Shown: positions 1-6,155, counted from the stretch's first letter. The stretch: DNA of 6,965 bases from Planctomycetota bacterium (GCA_002746235.1 NVWJ01000001.1:223052-230016), one strand, 5' to 3'. Notes: a model not told the origin generated them from the letters alone. A program made the numbers and translations.

Positions 1-902
1 CCTAACTCCACCCCACGCTTGAGCAAGTTCTCTGGGTCAAACAACTTAAACGCCACGCCTAAAATCGTAGAACGCGATGCCAAAGTGATGTACCGCTTCT
101 CTAAGTCCAAACGGATCTGAATCTCTCCGTTCTCGTCGGTGAAGACTTCTCCACGGGTACGAATACTGCCAGCATCGGAGCCGGCATGCGGCTCGGTCAA
201 TGCAAAGCAAGGCACTTCCTTTCCAGCAGCCAAACGTGGCAGCAATCGATCTTTTTGCTCTTCGGTTCCATAGTGCAACAACAACTCCGCCGGCCCCAAC
301 GAGTTCGGCAGCATGGCAGTAATGCCCAAAGGAATCGAACGCGAGCTCAGTTTTTTAATCACCGCACTCACTGCGGTCGCTGAGAATTCCAATCCACCGT
401 ACTTCTTTGGAATGATCATGCCAAAGAAACCATTCTCTCTTAGAAAAGCCCAAGATTGCGGCGACAGGTCACGCTTCTGGAACACCAACCAATCATCGGT
501 GAGGCGGCAAACTTCCTCACAAGGTCCATCAAGAAAGGCTTGCTCTTCTGCATTGAGCTCGGGATAACTCTCCTGCAATAAGCGTGCAAAATCTGGCTTG
601 CCACTAAACAGCTCACCTTCGAACCAAACCGTTCCAGCGTCCAATGCCTCGCGTTCGGTTTTTGAAATCACCGGCAACATGCCAGCTTTTTTCAACCACC
701 GCATGACCGGAGTACTCACCACGCGCAAACGTACCGCCGGCCAATTGAAGATGAGCGCAGGCACGGCCAGCACCATCAACAACCATGTCGGGGTGCCCCA
801 CCACAAAAGAAAAATGGCACACCAAACCGTCCACCCCAACAAAGGCACGGCGAAAAAGCCGAGTGCAACAAATCCAACAAACAGAAGCAGAAGTGAAATC
901 AT
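1..902 (-). CDS. fadE: FadE-type acyl-CoA dehydrogenase, N-terminal 300 residues (cut by window edge)
   Basis: This is the first enzyme of beta-oxidation: it oxidises acyl-CoA to trans-2-enoyl-CoA with FAD, passing electrons to ETF. The gene runs off the left edge, so only residues 1-300 are visible of a family that usually exceeds 750. Two hydrophobic segments (about residues 2-22 and 25-53) would anchor it to the inner membrane, a hallmark of the long FadE subfamily. Recognisable blocks are NGFFGMIIPKKYGGLEFSA (157-175), MLPNSLGPAELLLHYGTEEQ (197-216), and the flavin/substrate-binding stretch CFALTEPHAGSDAGS (232-246). The catalytic base and C-terminal DUF1974 region lie outside the window. 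The ATG (902-900) overlaps the TGA of the upstream tetR gene as ATGA and has no clear Shine-Dalgarno, so translational coupling is likely. Family assignment is from motif recognition; the operon link is inference. Confidence 0.93.
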   Translation of the reverse strand, partial: MISLLLLFVGFVALGFFAVPLLGWTVWCAIFLLWWGTPTWLLMVLAVPALIFNWPAVRLRVVSTPVMRWLKKAGMLPVISKTEREALDAGTVWFEGELFSGKPDFARLLQESYPELNAEEQAFLDGPCEEVCRLTDDWLVFQKRDLSPQSWAFLRENGFFGMIIPKKYGGLEFSATAVSAVIKKLSSRSIPLGITAMLPNSLGPAELLLHYGTEEQKDRLLPRLAAGKEVPCFALTEPHAGSDAGSIRTRGEVFTDENGEIQIRLDLEKRYITLASRSTILGVAFKLFDPENLLKRGVEL

Positions 903-1486
903 GATGAATGAGGTTGAAGCATTTGCACCGAGTGCTCGACGACCTGCTCAATAAAGGCCGGGGTCGAAAGGCTGACATCGACCCGTTTTGCAAGATGGAG
1001 GGAAATGGCGCCGTGGAGCAAACTCCAAACCACGGTGGCGCTGAGGATGGGATCAAAATCCGGCTCATCGGACCGCGAATCGGCAATGGCATCGGCGAAA
1101 ATCTGCAGATTGCGGCGCGCTTTACGGTACTTTTCGGTCGGATACCGCATCATTTGCTCGGGGTGGAGCAAAAACATGATCTCGTAAAATTCCGGATTCT
1201 CGAGACCGAACTCCAGATAACCCCGGCACAACCGCCGGAATCGATCCTCGGGGTTCGGATACATGGAAACCACCGTTTCCAGCTGCTCGTGGAGCCTGGC
1301 CATTCCTTCCTCAATCAACGAATGAAAGAGCGAATCTTTACTATCGAAATAGAGGTAAATGCTTGTGGGTGTACAACCTACAGCGTTCGCAATCTTCCGC
1401 ATCGAGACCTGCGCATACCCCTCAGCCAGCAGCAAACTGCGGGCTTGTTCTAGGATTTGTAGGCGAAGGTCTCCGTTGCGGGCCAT
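899..1486 (-). CDS. TetR/AcrR-family transcriptional repressor, probable beta-oxidation regulator
   Basis: This is a 195-residue one-component regulator with an N-terminal TetR helix-turn-helix: SMRKIANAVG (28-37), then the recognition helix around TPTSIYLYF (39-47) and the usual following DSKDSLF. The C-terminal ligand and dimer domain contains VVWSLLHGAISL (152-163), resembling the WHG-type TetR C-terminal domain. The ATG at 1486 gives the typical short lead-in (MARNGDLRLQILEQA). A TTG at 1510 could add eight residues but would push the start against the palindromes at 1513-1540, so it is not preferred. The gene is co-transcribed with fadE (4-base overlap) and divergent from fadI-fadJ. By analogy with TetR-type fatty-acid regulators, it probably represses both directions and is released by an acyl-CoA. 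The ligand and targets are inferred from context only; no specific named ortholog is recognised. Confidence 0.92.
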   Translation of the reverse strand: MARNGDLRLQILEQARSLLLAEGYAQVSMRKIANAVGCTPTSIYLYFDSKDSLFHSLIEEGMARLHEQLETVVSMYPNPEDRFRRLCRGYLEFGLENPEFYEIMFLLHPEQMMRYPTEKYRKARRNLQIFADAIADSRSDEPDFDPILSATVVWSLLHGAISLHLAKRVDVSLSTPAFIEQVVEHSVQMLQPHSS

Positions 1487-1512
1487 TGGATTTCGTTGTG
1501 GATTCTCCAAGG

Positions 1513-1525
1513 TTTACACTGTAAA
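1513..1525. promoter_or_regulatory. Perfect 13-bp palindrome, candidate operator half of the fad divergent region
   Basis: TTTACACTGTAAA is a perfect inverted repeat around a central base (TTTACA-C-TGTAAA). It lies in the 69-bp gap between the divergent tetR-fadE and fadI-fadJ operons and ends exactly where the next palindrome (1526) begins. Position and symmetry suggest a repressor-binding site. TTTACA could also serve as part of a -35 element, but no convincing -10 was found on either strand. Confidence 0.5.
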
Positions 1526-1540
1526 GTTAACGTCGTTAAC
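1526..1540. promoter_or_regulatory. Perfect 15-bp palindrome, likely TetR operator
   Basis: GTTAACGTCGTTAAC is fully symmetric about the central T at 1533, with two GTTAAC hexamers separated by GTC. It starts 40 bp upstream of the tetR ATG and ends 15 bp before the fadI ATG, where a bound dimer could block both promoters. This size and type of symmetry fits TetR-family operators. Its centre is 14 bp from that of the neighbouring palindrome at 1513-1525, so two dimers could sit on offset faces of the helix. Binding by the adjacent TetR is inferred. Confidence 0.6.
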
Positions 1541-1555
1541 CGAAAATTCAAGAAG

Positions 1556-2878
1556 ATGCTTTCCTACTCTGCTTCCGATGGAAATCCGCGCCTGGTTCTG
1601 GCCGCGGGGCTGCGTACACCGATGGCCAAGGCCGGCGGTGCTTTTGCGCGCGAAGATGCTGGCCACCTGGGCGCCCTGATTGCGCGAGAACTGCTGATCC
1701 GCGCCAATCTGGACCCGGCTGAGCTCGATGAGGTCGTCACCGGCTGTATTGGCCCTCCCTTCGACCAGGCCAATGTTTCGCGCGTCATTGCTCTGCGTGC
1801 GGGCATACCGGACCCAGTTCCAGCGCGTACGGTTGCCCGCAACTGCGCCAGTGGAATCGAGGCGGTGACATCGGCGGCGACCAACATCCTTGCGGGCGTG
1901 GGCGATACCTATCTCTGCCTCGGCGTCGAGGTGATGAGTTCCTATCCCCTTATCTTCGGCGAAAAGATGACAAAGCTTTTTGCTGACTTGATGAAAGCTC
2001 GGTCGACTGGCCAGCGCATCAAGACGATGGCACGTTTCCGCCCCTCCTTCCTAAAGCCGCGGATTGCACTTTTGGAAGGCCTCACAGACCCCACCACTGG
2101 CATGATCATGGGCAAAACCGCCGAGTTGGTGGCGCGTGATTTCGGGCTCAGTCGCGAAGAATGTGACACCTACGCCCTGCAGTCGCATCGGCGTGCCCGC
2201 GACGCCCGCGAAGCTGGACGTTTTGAACGCGAAATCCTCCCGGTCATGCCACTTGGTGCACGCAAGGGTTCCTCTTCGCTGCGCGCCGACGATGGCATTC
2301 GCGATGACCTCGATATGAAGAAGCTTGCCAAGCTCAAGCCTTATTTTGAAAAGCCCGACGGCATTGTGACGGTCGGCAATTCCTGTGGCATCACCGATGC
2401 TGCGGCGGGCCTCATCCTCACGACTGAAAAACGCGCTGCGGAACTCGGCTTAAAACCGATGGCTGCGATTCGTAGTTTTGCATGGGCCGGTTTGGATCCA
2501 AAACGCATGGGCCTTGGTCCGGTGTTTTCCAGCGCACTCGCTCTCGACGCCGCCGGCGCCAGTCTCTCCGACATGGGCGTCCTTGAAATCAATGAAGCTT
2601 TTGCTGCGCAAGTGCTCGGCTGCAATAAAGCTTTCGCTTCCGATGCATATGCAAAGGAACACCTCAACCGCGATAAGGCGCTCGGCGAAGTCGACCCCGC
2701 GATTCTCAACATCAACGGCGGTGCCATCGCTCTTGGTCACCCGGTCGGTATGACTGGAACTCGCCTGCTGCTCACCCTTGCCCATGAACTCCAAGCATCC
2801 GATAAGGAACTTGGTCTCGCCACGCTTTGCATTGGTGGCGGCCAAGGTGGTGCTGTAGTCCTCGAACGCCTCGCCTAA
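1556..2878 (+). CDS. fadI: Acetyl-CoA C-acyltransferase (3-ketoacyl-CoA thiolase), FadI-like
   Basis: This 440-residue thiolase catalyses the last beta-oxidation step, cleaving 3-ketoacyl-CoA with CoA to acetyl-CoA and a shortened acyl-CoA. The nucleophilic cysteine is C97 in VARNCASGIEAV. The other active-site blocks are NEAF (346-349), GGAIALGHP (388-396, H395) and CIGGGQGG (425-432, C425). Length and N-terminus (GLRTPMAKAGGAF) match FadI (about 436 aa). So does the insert around 137-175 (KLFADLMKARSTGQRIKTMARF), which short thiolases lack. The ATG at 1556 is chosen because it gives this length; an upstream ATG at 1496 would run the coding region through the operator palindromes and into tetR. 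The ribosome site is weak, with AAGAAG directly against the ATG. The fadJ-like partner starts 7 bases after the stop, so the two probably form the beta (thiolase) and alpha subunits of one trifunctional complex. Confidence 0.93.
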   Translation: MLSYSASDGNPRLVLAAGLRTPMAKAGGAFAREDAGHLGALIARELLIRANLDPAELDEVVTGCIGPPFDQANVSRVIALRAGIPDPVPARTVARNCASGIEAVTSAATNILAGVGDTYLCLGVEVMSSYPLIFGEKMTKLFADLMKARSTGQRIKTMARFRPSFLKPRIALLEGLTDPTTGMIMGKTAELVARDFGLSREECDTYALQSHRRARDAREAGRFEREILPVMPLGARKGSSSLRADDGIRDDLDMKKLAKLKPYFEKPDGIVTVGNSCGITDAAAGLILTTEKRAAELGLKPMAAIRSFAWAGLDPKRMGLGPVFSSALALDAAGASLSDMGVLEINEAFAAQVLGCNKAFASDAYAKEHLNRDKALGEVDPAILNINGGAIALGHPVGMTGTRLLLTLAHELQASDKELGLATLCIGGGQGGAVVLERLA

Positions 2879-2885
2879 TTGAATT

Positions 2886-5069
2886 ATGGAAATGAAAGGC
2901 TTCCCCATTCCCGAGAACTGTCCTGAACCCGGCGCATGCATTCGCGTCGAACGTCCGGAACCCGGCCTTGCCGTGGTGATTCTCGACCCACCGCACCGCA
3001 GTCTTGCGGTGCTCGATGCTCCCTTACTCACCGACTTAGACAAGGTGGTGCAGGAACTGCAACAAGAACGTGATTTGCGCGGCATTGTGTTTGCCGGGCG
3101 TGAGCCACTGCAGTTCGCCGCCGGCGCCGATGTGGCTGGTATCTCGCAGATCACCGAGCGCGAAGATGCGTTAAGCATCGTGCGTTTTGTGCACAGTATT
3201 TTCAACCGCATTGAAAGCCTAAAGGCAACCACGGTTGCAGCAGTTGGCGGTGCATGTCCTGGCGGTGCTTATGAATTGTCGCTGGCCTGCGATTACATCA
3301 TCGCCGCCGATGACCCCAAAACGCGCATTGGACTTCCTGAAACGCAACTTGGCATCATCCCCGGTTGGGGCGGATCGCACCGCTTGCCGAAACGCATCGG
3401 AACTCCCGGTGCGCTCGATGCCATCTTGAGTGGCCGCCTTTACCCTGCGCGCACGGCATGGAAACGCGGCATGGTCGATCGACTCACCTACCCTGAGCGT
3501 TTACGCGAACAAGCCATCGAAATCGCCATGGGGCGTCTACCGGTGAAAACTCGTAAACGCGGCATGGCCCGATGGATGATTGACCGCAATCCGATTGCAG
3601 GAGCCATCATTGGCGCCAAGGTGCGCAAACAAGTCGAATCGAAGACTCGCGGCTTTTACCCCGCACCGATTGTGGCGATGAACTTAGTGCTGGAGTCTTT
3701 CAGCGCGAATCAAGAACAGATGGTTGAACGAGAAGCCAAAGCGGTCGCTGATTTATCGGTTGGTCCAGTCTGTAAGAGCTTGGTCGGCATTTTCTTTGCA
3801 TCGGAAGCGGCTAAAAAATATGCGCGTGGCAGCAAGGAATTTCGTCCACGAAAAATGCAGCGCGGCGGCGTCATCGGTGGTGGCACCATGGGTGGTGCGA
3901 TTGCTGGATCCATGGCTGAAAAAGGCATGGACATGCGCCTGGTCGACTTATCGCGCGATGCGCTTGATGTGGCCTTGCTTGACCATGCAGATTACATCGG
4001 CAAAAAGAAGCAGCGGCGGCGGATGAAACCGCATTTGGCCGATGCAGCCATTGACCGGCTTACTGCATCCGAAAAAATGGATGGACTAGAGCAGGCCGAT
4101 ATTGTCCTTGAGGCGGTTGCCGAAAAGATGGCTGTAAAAAAGGCGGTCTTTGCAGAACTCGCCAAAATCGTGCCGTCGAACTGCTTGCTCGCAACCAACA
4201 CAAGTTCGTTATCTGTCACTGAAATGGCAGAGGGCATTCCTAACCCGGAACGGGTGGTCGGCATGCACTTCTTCAACCCAGTGCGCAAAATGCCGTTGGT
4301 CGAAGTCGTCAAGGGCAAGGAAACTAGCGAAGAGGCGGCCATCGAAATCGCTGCACTTGCCTCGCGCATGGGTAAAACCCCAGTGGTAGTCAAAGATGTC
4401 GCCGGCTTCTTGGTGAACCGATTACTCGGACCCTACCTCGATGAAGCCATCCGTCTTTTCCTAGCCGGAGCCGATGCGGACCGCCTCGACCGACTCATGC
4501 TCGACTTTGGCATGCCGATGGGACCTTTACGCCTGCTCGATGAAGTGGGCCTCGATATTGCCACCCACGCTGCGCAATCACTCAGCGAAGCCTATGGCGA
4601 ACGCATGCTGCCAAGCACCGGCATCCAGGCACTCATGACCGTCAAGCGTCTTGGTGCAAAAACCGGATGGGGCTTCTACCGTCATCCGAAAGGCCGCAAA
4701 AACAAACCCGAACTTTCCTCGGACCTCGCTTCCTATCAACAGGAAGATTCCGCGCGTTCCTTGAGTGACGATGCCATCGTCGATCGCCTCGTTTTGAGCA
4801 TGGTCAATGAAGCAGGCCGATGCATGGAAGAAGAAGTCACCGCGACTGCGACCGATCTCGATTTGGCCACGGTTTTTGGCATGGGATTCGCTCCCTTCCG
4901 CGGCGGGCTTTTGCATTATGCCGAAGCCGAAGGATGGGCTTCGATCGTGAAACGCTTAGAAGCCATTGCCGCTTGCCCCGACATCATGGGGCGACCTGGT
5001 GGTGGAGCGAAATTCAGCCCATGTGATTGGCTGCGCTCGATGGCCGACGAAAATAAGAAGTTGTTCTAG
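2886..5069 (+). CDS. fadJ: Bifunctional enoyl-CoA hydratase / 3-hydroxyacyl-CoA dehydrogenase, FadJ-like alpha subunit
   Basis: This 727-residue multifunctional protein performs hydration and NAD-dependent oxidation in beta-oxidation. The N-terminal crotonase domain (about 15-215) has the oxyanion loop FAAGADVAGI (77-86), GGACPGGAYEL (121-131, with the first catalytic Glu, E130) and GLPETQLGIIPGWGG (149-163, with the second, E152). A linker leads to a Rossmann fold with GGGTMGG (331-337). The dehydrogenase catalytic pair is H461 in HFFNPVRKMP and E473, with the same 12-residue spacing as in E. coli FadB. The C-terminal helical dehydrogenase domains (about 505-715) include KTGWGFYRH and FAPFRGG. 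The length matches FadB/FadJ. FadJ is preferred over FadB because the thiolase gene precedes it and is FadI-like, but the name is functional, not proven orthology. The start at 2886 is followed by an in-frame ATG at 2892; neither has a clear Shine-Dalgarno, consistent with coupling to fadI. Confidence 0.94.
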   Translation: MEMKGFPIPENCPEPGACIRVERPEPGLAVVILDPPHRSLAVLDAPLLTDLDKVVQELQQERDLRGIVFAGREPLQFAAGADVAGISQITEREDALSIVRFVHSIFNRIESLKATTVAAVGGACPGGAYELSLACDYIIAADDPKTRIGLPETQLGIIPGWGGSHRLPKRIGTPGALDAILSGRLYPARTAWKRGMVDRLTYPERLREQAIEIAMGRLPVKTRKRGMARWMIDRNPIAGAIIGAKVRKQVESKTRGFYPAPIVAMNLVLESFSANQEQMVEREAKAVADLSVGPVCKSLVGIFFASEAAKKYARGSKEFRPRKMQRGGVIGGGTMGGAIAGSMAEKGMDMRLVDLSRDALDVALLDHADYIGKKKQRRRMKPHLADAAIDRLTASEKMDGLEQADIVLEAVAEKMAVKKAVFAELAKIVPSNCLLATNTSSLSVTEMAEGIPNPERVVGMHFFNPVRKMPLVEVVKGKETSEEAAIEIAALASRMGKTPVVVKDVAGFLVNRLLGPYLDEAIRLFLAGADADRLDRLMLDFGMPMGPLRLLDEVGLDIATHAAQSLSEAYGERMLPSTGIQALMTVKRLGAKTGWGFYRHPKGRKNKPELSSDLASYQQEDSARSLSDDAIVDRLVLSMVNEAGRCMEEEVTATATDLDLATVFGMGFAPFRGGLLHYAEAEGWASIVKRLEAIAACPDIMGRPGGGAKFSPCDWLRSMADENKKLF

Positions 5070-5083
5070 GGAAGCTCTGATTT

Positions 5084-5106
5084 AGTCCGGCGCCGGAGGC
5101 CGGGCT
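5084..5106 (+). terminator. GC-rich hairpin after fadJ, possible weak terminator
   Basis: AGTCCGGC (5084-5091) pairs with GCCGGGCT (5099-5106) over 8 bp with one G-U, leaving a 7-base loop, 15 bases after the fadJ stop. No T-run follows on the plus strand, so it is not a canonical intrinsic terminator. It may protect the 3' end or act with Rho. It is the only plus-strand stop signal visible after the fadIJ operon. Confidence 0.3.
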
Positions 5107-5124
5107 CGGGGAACCAGTAGGCAT

Positions 5125-5164
5125 AAAAAAAGTGACGATCGCGCCCCTAAACGCAATCGCCACT
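5125..5164 (-). terminator. Strong intrinsic terminator, minus strand
   Basis: Read on the minus strand, a 13-bp stem (5164-5152 with 5143-5131) encloses the 8-base loop TTTAGGGG and leads directly into seven Ts (5131-5125). Two positions pair only as G-U wobbles on the minus-strand RNA and would be A-C mismatches on the plus strand, so the minus strand is the transcribed one. It ends transcription arriving from the DUF6249-like gene or from a separate RNA starting near 5320. Confidence 0.85.
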
Positions 5165-5320
5165 ACCCAAGCCAGGGGAATGTTCCTACAAAAGTTCGAA
5201 GACCCTAACCAACGAACTCCGTAACTCACCCTAAACGGAGGGATTCCATCGCTTCATGTTCCCGTGAGAAATTAGGCGATGTTGAAAGAACAGGCCCGAA
5301 GCTGGGAAGCCTCAGGGTCG
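5125..5320 (-). ncRNA. Candidate structured RNA or long structured 3' UTR of the DUF6249-like gene
   Basis: About 230 bases separate the stop of the minus-strand DUF6249-like gene from the next minus-strand terminator, with no credible protein gene between. On the minus strand, successive inverted repeats are visible: CATCGC with GCGATG, CTCCGT with ACGGAG (5240-5235 and 5222-5217), AGTTCG with CGAACT (5218-5213 and 5198-5193, sharing two bases with the previous stem), then the terminator. The last three loops each contain TTAGGG. A TATAAA at 5332-5327 could be the -10 of a separate promoter, giving an RNA of about 195 nt, but no good -35 lies upstream. No known RNA family (6S, tmRNA, RNase P, SRP, riboswitch) was recognised. 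The start at 5320 is a guess. Confidence 0.35.
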
Positions 5321-5392
5321 ATGCGTTTTATACGCGGTGTGAAGGCCTTGGGTTAGCGAGAAAATGGGAAAAACCCGCTAAGAAAAAACAAA

Positions 5393-5773
5393 CTAATTGT
5401 CCTTTTGCTGTCCACCGTTGAATAGGTCGCTCAAAAAGAAGGCGAAACCAAGGAATAGAAGGATGGTTCCGACAATGACCATGCCGTCGTCCCCGTTGCC
5501 ATAGCCAAGATTACTCGTCACCAGAAAGGCGCTGCCGATTGCGATTAGCACTAAGCCTTTACGAAAGCGTACTTTCTGTCCGGGGGGTTGAGCAGGTGCG
5601 GCCTGATTCCCCAGCACCCGCATGACTTCCTGAGGTGAATGCCCTGCCTCAATAGCTTTTTCCATGACCCTGGCATTTCGTTCCTTCGACTTGCTGTCGA
5701 AGTAAAACCAGAAAAGGGGGATCGAGAGGCCACCAATGATGGCGACGAGTGCAATGAGAATTCCTTCATCCAT
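5393..5773 (-). CDS. Small three-helix membrane protein, DUF6249-like
   Basis: This 126-residue inner-membrane protein has one N-terminal transmembrane helix (about 4-25), a charged cytoplasmic-type segment (26-70) with EKAIEAGHSPQEVMRVL, and two further helices (about 73-90 and 98-117). The layout (first helix, the 'EKAIEAGHSPQE' type helix, then RKGLVLIAIG and a glycine-rich last helix) is that of DUF6249 proteins, whose function is not known. The ATG at 5773 is chosen. A TTG at 5794 would add seven residues but lies upstream of the probable transcription start. No Shine-Dalgarno precedes the ATG, and the putative promoter -10 is so close that the mRNA may be leaderless. The gene shares a promoter signature with the neighbouring 55-aa gene and the ECF sigma gene, suggesting an envelope-related member of that regulon. 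Confidence 0.8.
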   Translation of the reverse strand: MDEGILIALVAIIGGLSIPLFWFYFDSKSKERNARVMEKAIEAGHSPQEVMRVLGNQAAPAQPPGQKVRFRKGLVLIAIGSAFLVTSNLGYGNGDDGMVIVGTILLFLGFAFFLSDLFNGGQQKDN

Positions 5774-5781
5774 GATGCTCG

Positions 5782-5814
5782 TGTGACCAGCCAATAGGCA
5801 GCAAGGTTGCAGGA
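5782..5814 (-). promoter_or_regulatory. Candidate ECF-type promoter of the DUF6249-like gene
   Basis: On the minus strand, TCCTGCAAC (5814-5806) is followed after exactly 18 bases by GTCACA (5787-5782). A CAAC-type -35 with a GTC-type -10 is typical of ECF sigma promoters (E. coli RpoE: GGAACTT, about 16 bases, then GTCTAA). The same signature and spacing occur before the 55-aa gene and the sigma gene. The likely transcription start (about 5774-5777) falls only a few bases before the ATG at 5773. Confidence 0.65.
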
Positions 5815-5822
5815 TTCGGAAT

Positions 5823-5864
5823 AAAAAAAAGCGACGATCGGAACCCTAACCCACGATCGTCGCT
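5823..5864 (-). terminator. Strong intrinsic terminator after the 55-aa gene, minus strand
   Basis: On the minus strand, AGCGACGATCG (5864-5854) pairs perfectly with CGATCGTCGCT (5840-5830): 11 bp, with a 13-base loop containing GTTAGGG. A run of eight Ts (5830-5823) follows. It lies about 40 bases after the stop of the 55-aa gene and insulates it from the downstream DUF6249-like gene, whose own promoter begins within 10 bases. Its stem and loop resemble the terminator at 5125-5164. Confidence 0.9.
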
Positions 5865-5904
5865 CACCTCCCAGACGGCCTAGGCCATCGGGATTGTCCC
5901 CTTT

Positions 5905-6072
5905 CTAATACGTCTTTTTAGTGCTCAGGAAGTCCTGGGCGGCCATGATGAGGCCAAACAGGCCGACCAAAGAGAAGGAGAAAACTAGCGCCAGGACTGG
6001 CGCCATCACCATCGGGTCGGCGTCCTTTAAGAAAGGGAAGGCCAAAGAGACTGCGGTGTGGAGGAGAGACAT
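5905..6072 (-). CDS. 55-residue single-pass membrane protein of unknown function
   Basis: This short protein begins MSLLHTAVSLAFPFLKDADP, has one strong hydrophobic helix (about residues 21-44, including MAPVLALVFSFSLVGLFG) and ends QDFLSTKKTY, so a short polar tail follows the membrane segment. No family is recognised. The ATG at 6072 is preferred; a TTG at 6129 in the same frame would overlap the promoter elements. Support for a real gene comes from the context: a candidate ECF promoter (6107-6139) that would start transcription near 6100 with a leader of about 28 bases, and a perfect terminator (5823-5864) after the stop. It is divergent from the ECF sigma gene and probably controlled by it. 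A role in envelope stress, or as a small modulator of the sigma system, is possible but unproven. Confidence 0.65.
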   Translation of the reverse strand: MSLLHTAVSLAFPFLKDADPMVMAPVLALVFSFSLVGLFGLIMAAQDFLSTKKTY

Positions 6073-6106
6073 GATTTCGTTTGTGCTGGTTGCTGTTGCT
6101 TGCCAC

Positions 6107-6139
6107 TGAGACTTACGTGTCTGCAGCAAAGTTGTAGGA
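6107..6139 (-). promoter_or_regulatory. Candidate ECF-type promoter of the 55-aa gene
   Basis: On the minus strand, TCCTACAAC (6139-6131) is followed after 18 bases by GTCTCA (6112-6107). This resembles the RpoE-type promoter: ACAACTT, a 16-base spacer, then GTCTCA. The bases after the -35 (CAACTTTGCTGC) also match those at the DUF6249-like promoter (CAACCTTGCTGC), so similarity extends over 17 bases with two differences. The predicted transcription start is about 6100. Confidence 0.68.
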
Positions 6140-6155
6140 GAAATTTTCCTGCAAC
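6131..6155. repeat. 25-bp imperfect palindrome formed by two opposed -35 elements
   Basis: The arms GTTGTAGGAGAA (6131-6142) and TTTTCCTGCAAC (6144-6155) match at 10 of 12 positions around A6143. The outer GTTG/CAAC ends coincide with the -35 cores of the two divergent candidate ECF promoters, which can explain the symmetry without a separate operator. A dimeric regulator site or an RNA hairpin remain alternatives. Confidence 0.6.

Noticed and set aside
613..1453. Open frames overlapping fadE and tetR (minus 613-1092, plus 908-1453)
   Set aside because: Both are out-of-frame or antisense shadows of the fadE and tetR coding regions, with no recognisable protein.
1496..1541. Sigma-70 promoter elements for tetR or fadI
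   Set aside because: Candidate hexamers such as TTTACA and TGTAAA do not pair with a good partner at 16-18 bases on either strand; promoters must be there but cannot be placed.
1496..1555. Upstream ATG extending the thiolase by 20 residues
   Set aside because: The extension would run through both operator palindromes and overlap the tetR end; the ATG at 1556 gives the normal family length.
2450..3232. Long minus-strand open frame (260 codons) across the fadI-fadJ junction
   Set aside because: It lies fully antisense to two well-supported enzyme genes and its translation shows no domain; it is explained by the coding bias of the opposite strand.
5014..5229. 71-codon minus-strand open frame with a GTG start
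   Set aside because: It reads straight through the strong minus-strand terminator (5125-5164) and into the end of fadJ, with no ribosome site.
5353..5381. Inverted repeat TTAGCG/CGCTAA just after the DUF6249-like stop as a terminator
   Set aside because: The stem is only 6 bp with a 17-base interior and no T-run follows on the minus strand (CCC follows), so it is not called as a terminator.
5774..5794. TTG start extending the DUF6249-like protein by seven residues
   Set aside because: It overlaps the candidate promoter -10 and has no ribosome site; the ATG at 5773 begins just before the first membrane helix.
6073..6129. TTG start extending the 55-aa protein to 74 residues
   Set aside because: It would place the start codon inside the promoter spacer; the extra polar residues show no similarity to anything recognised.
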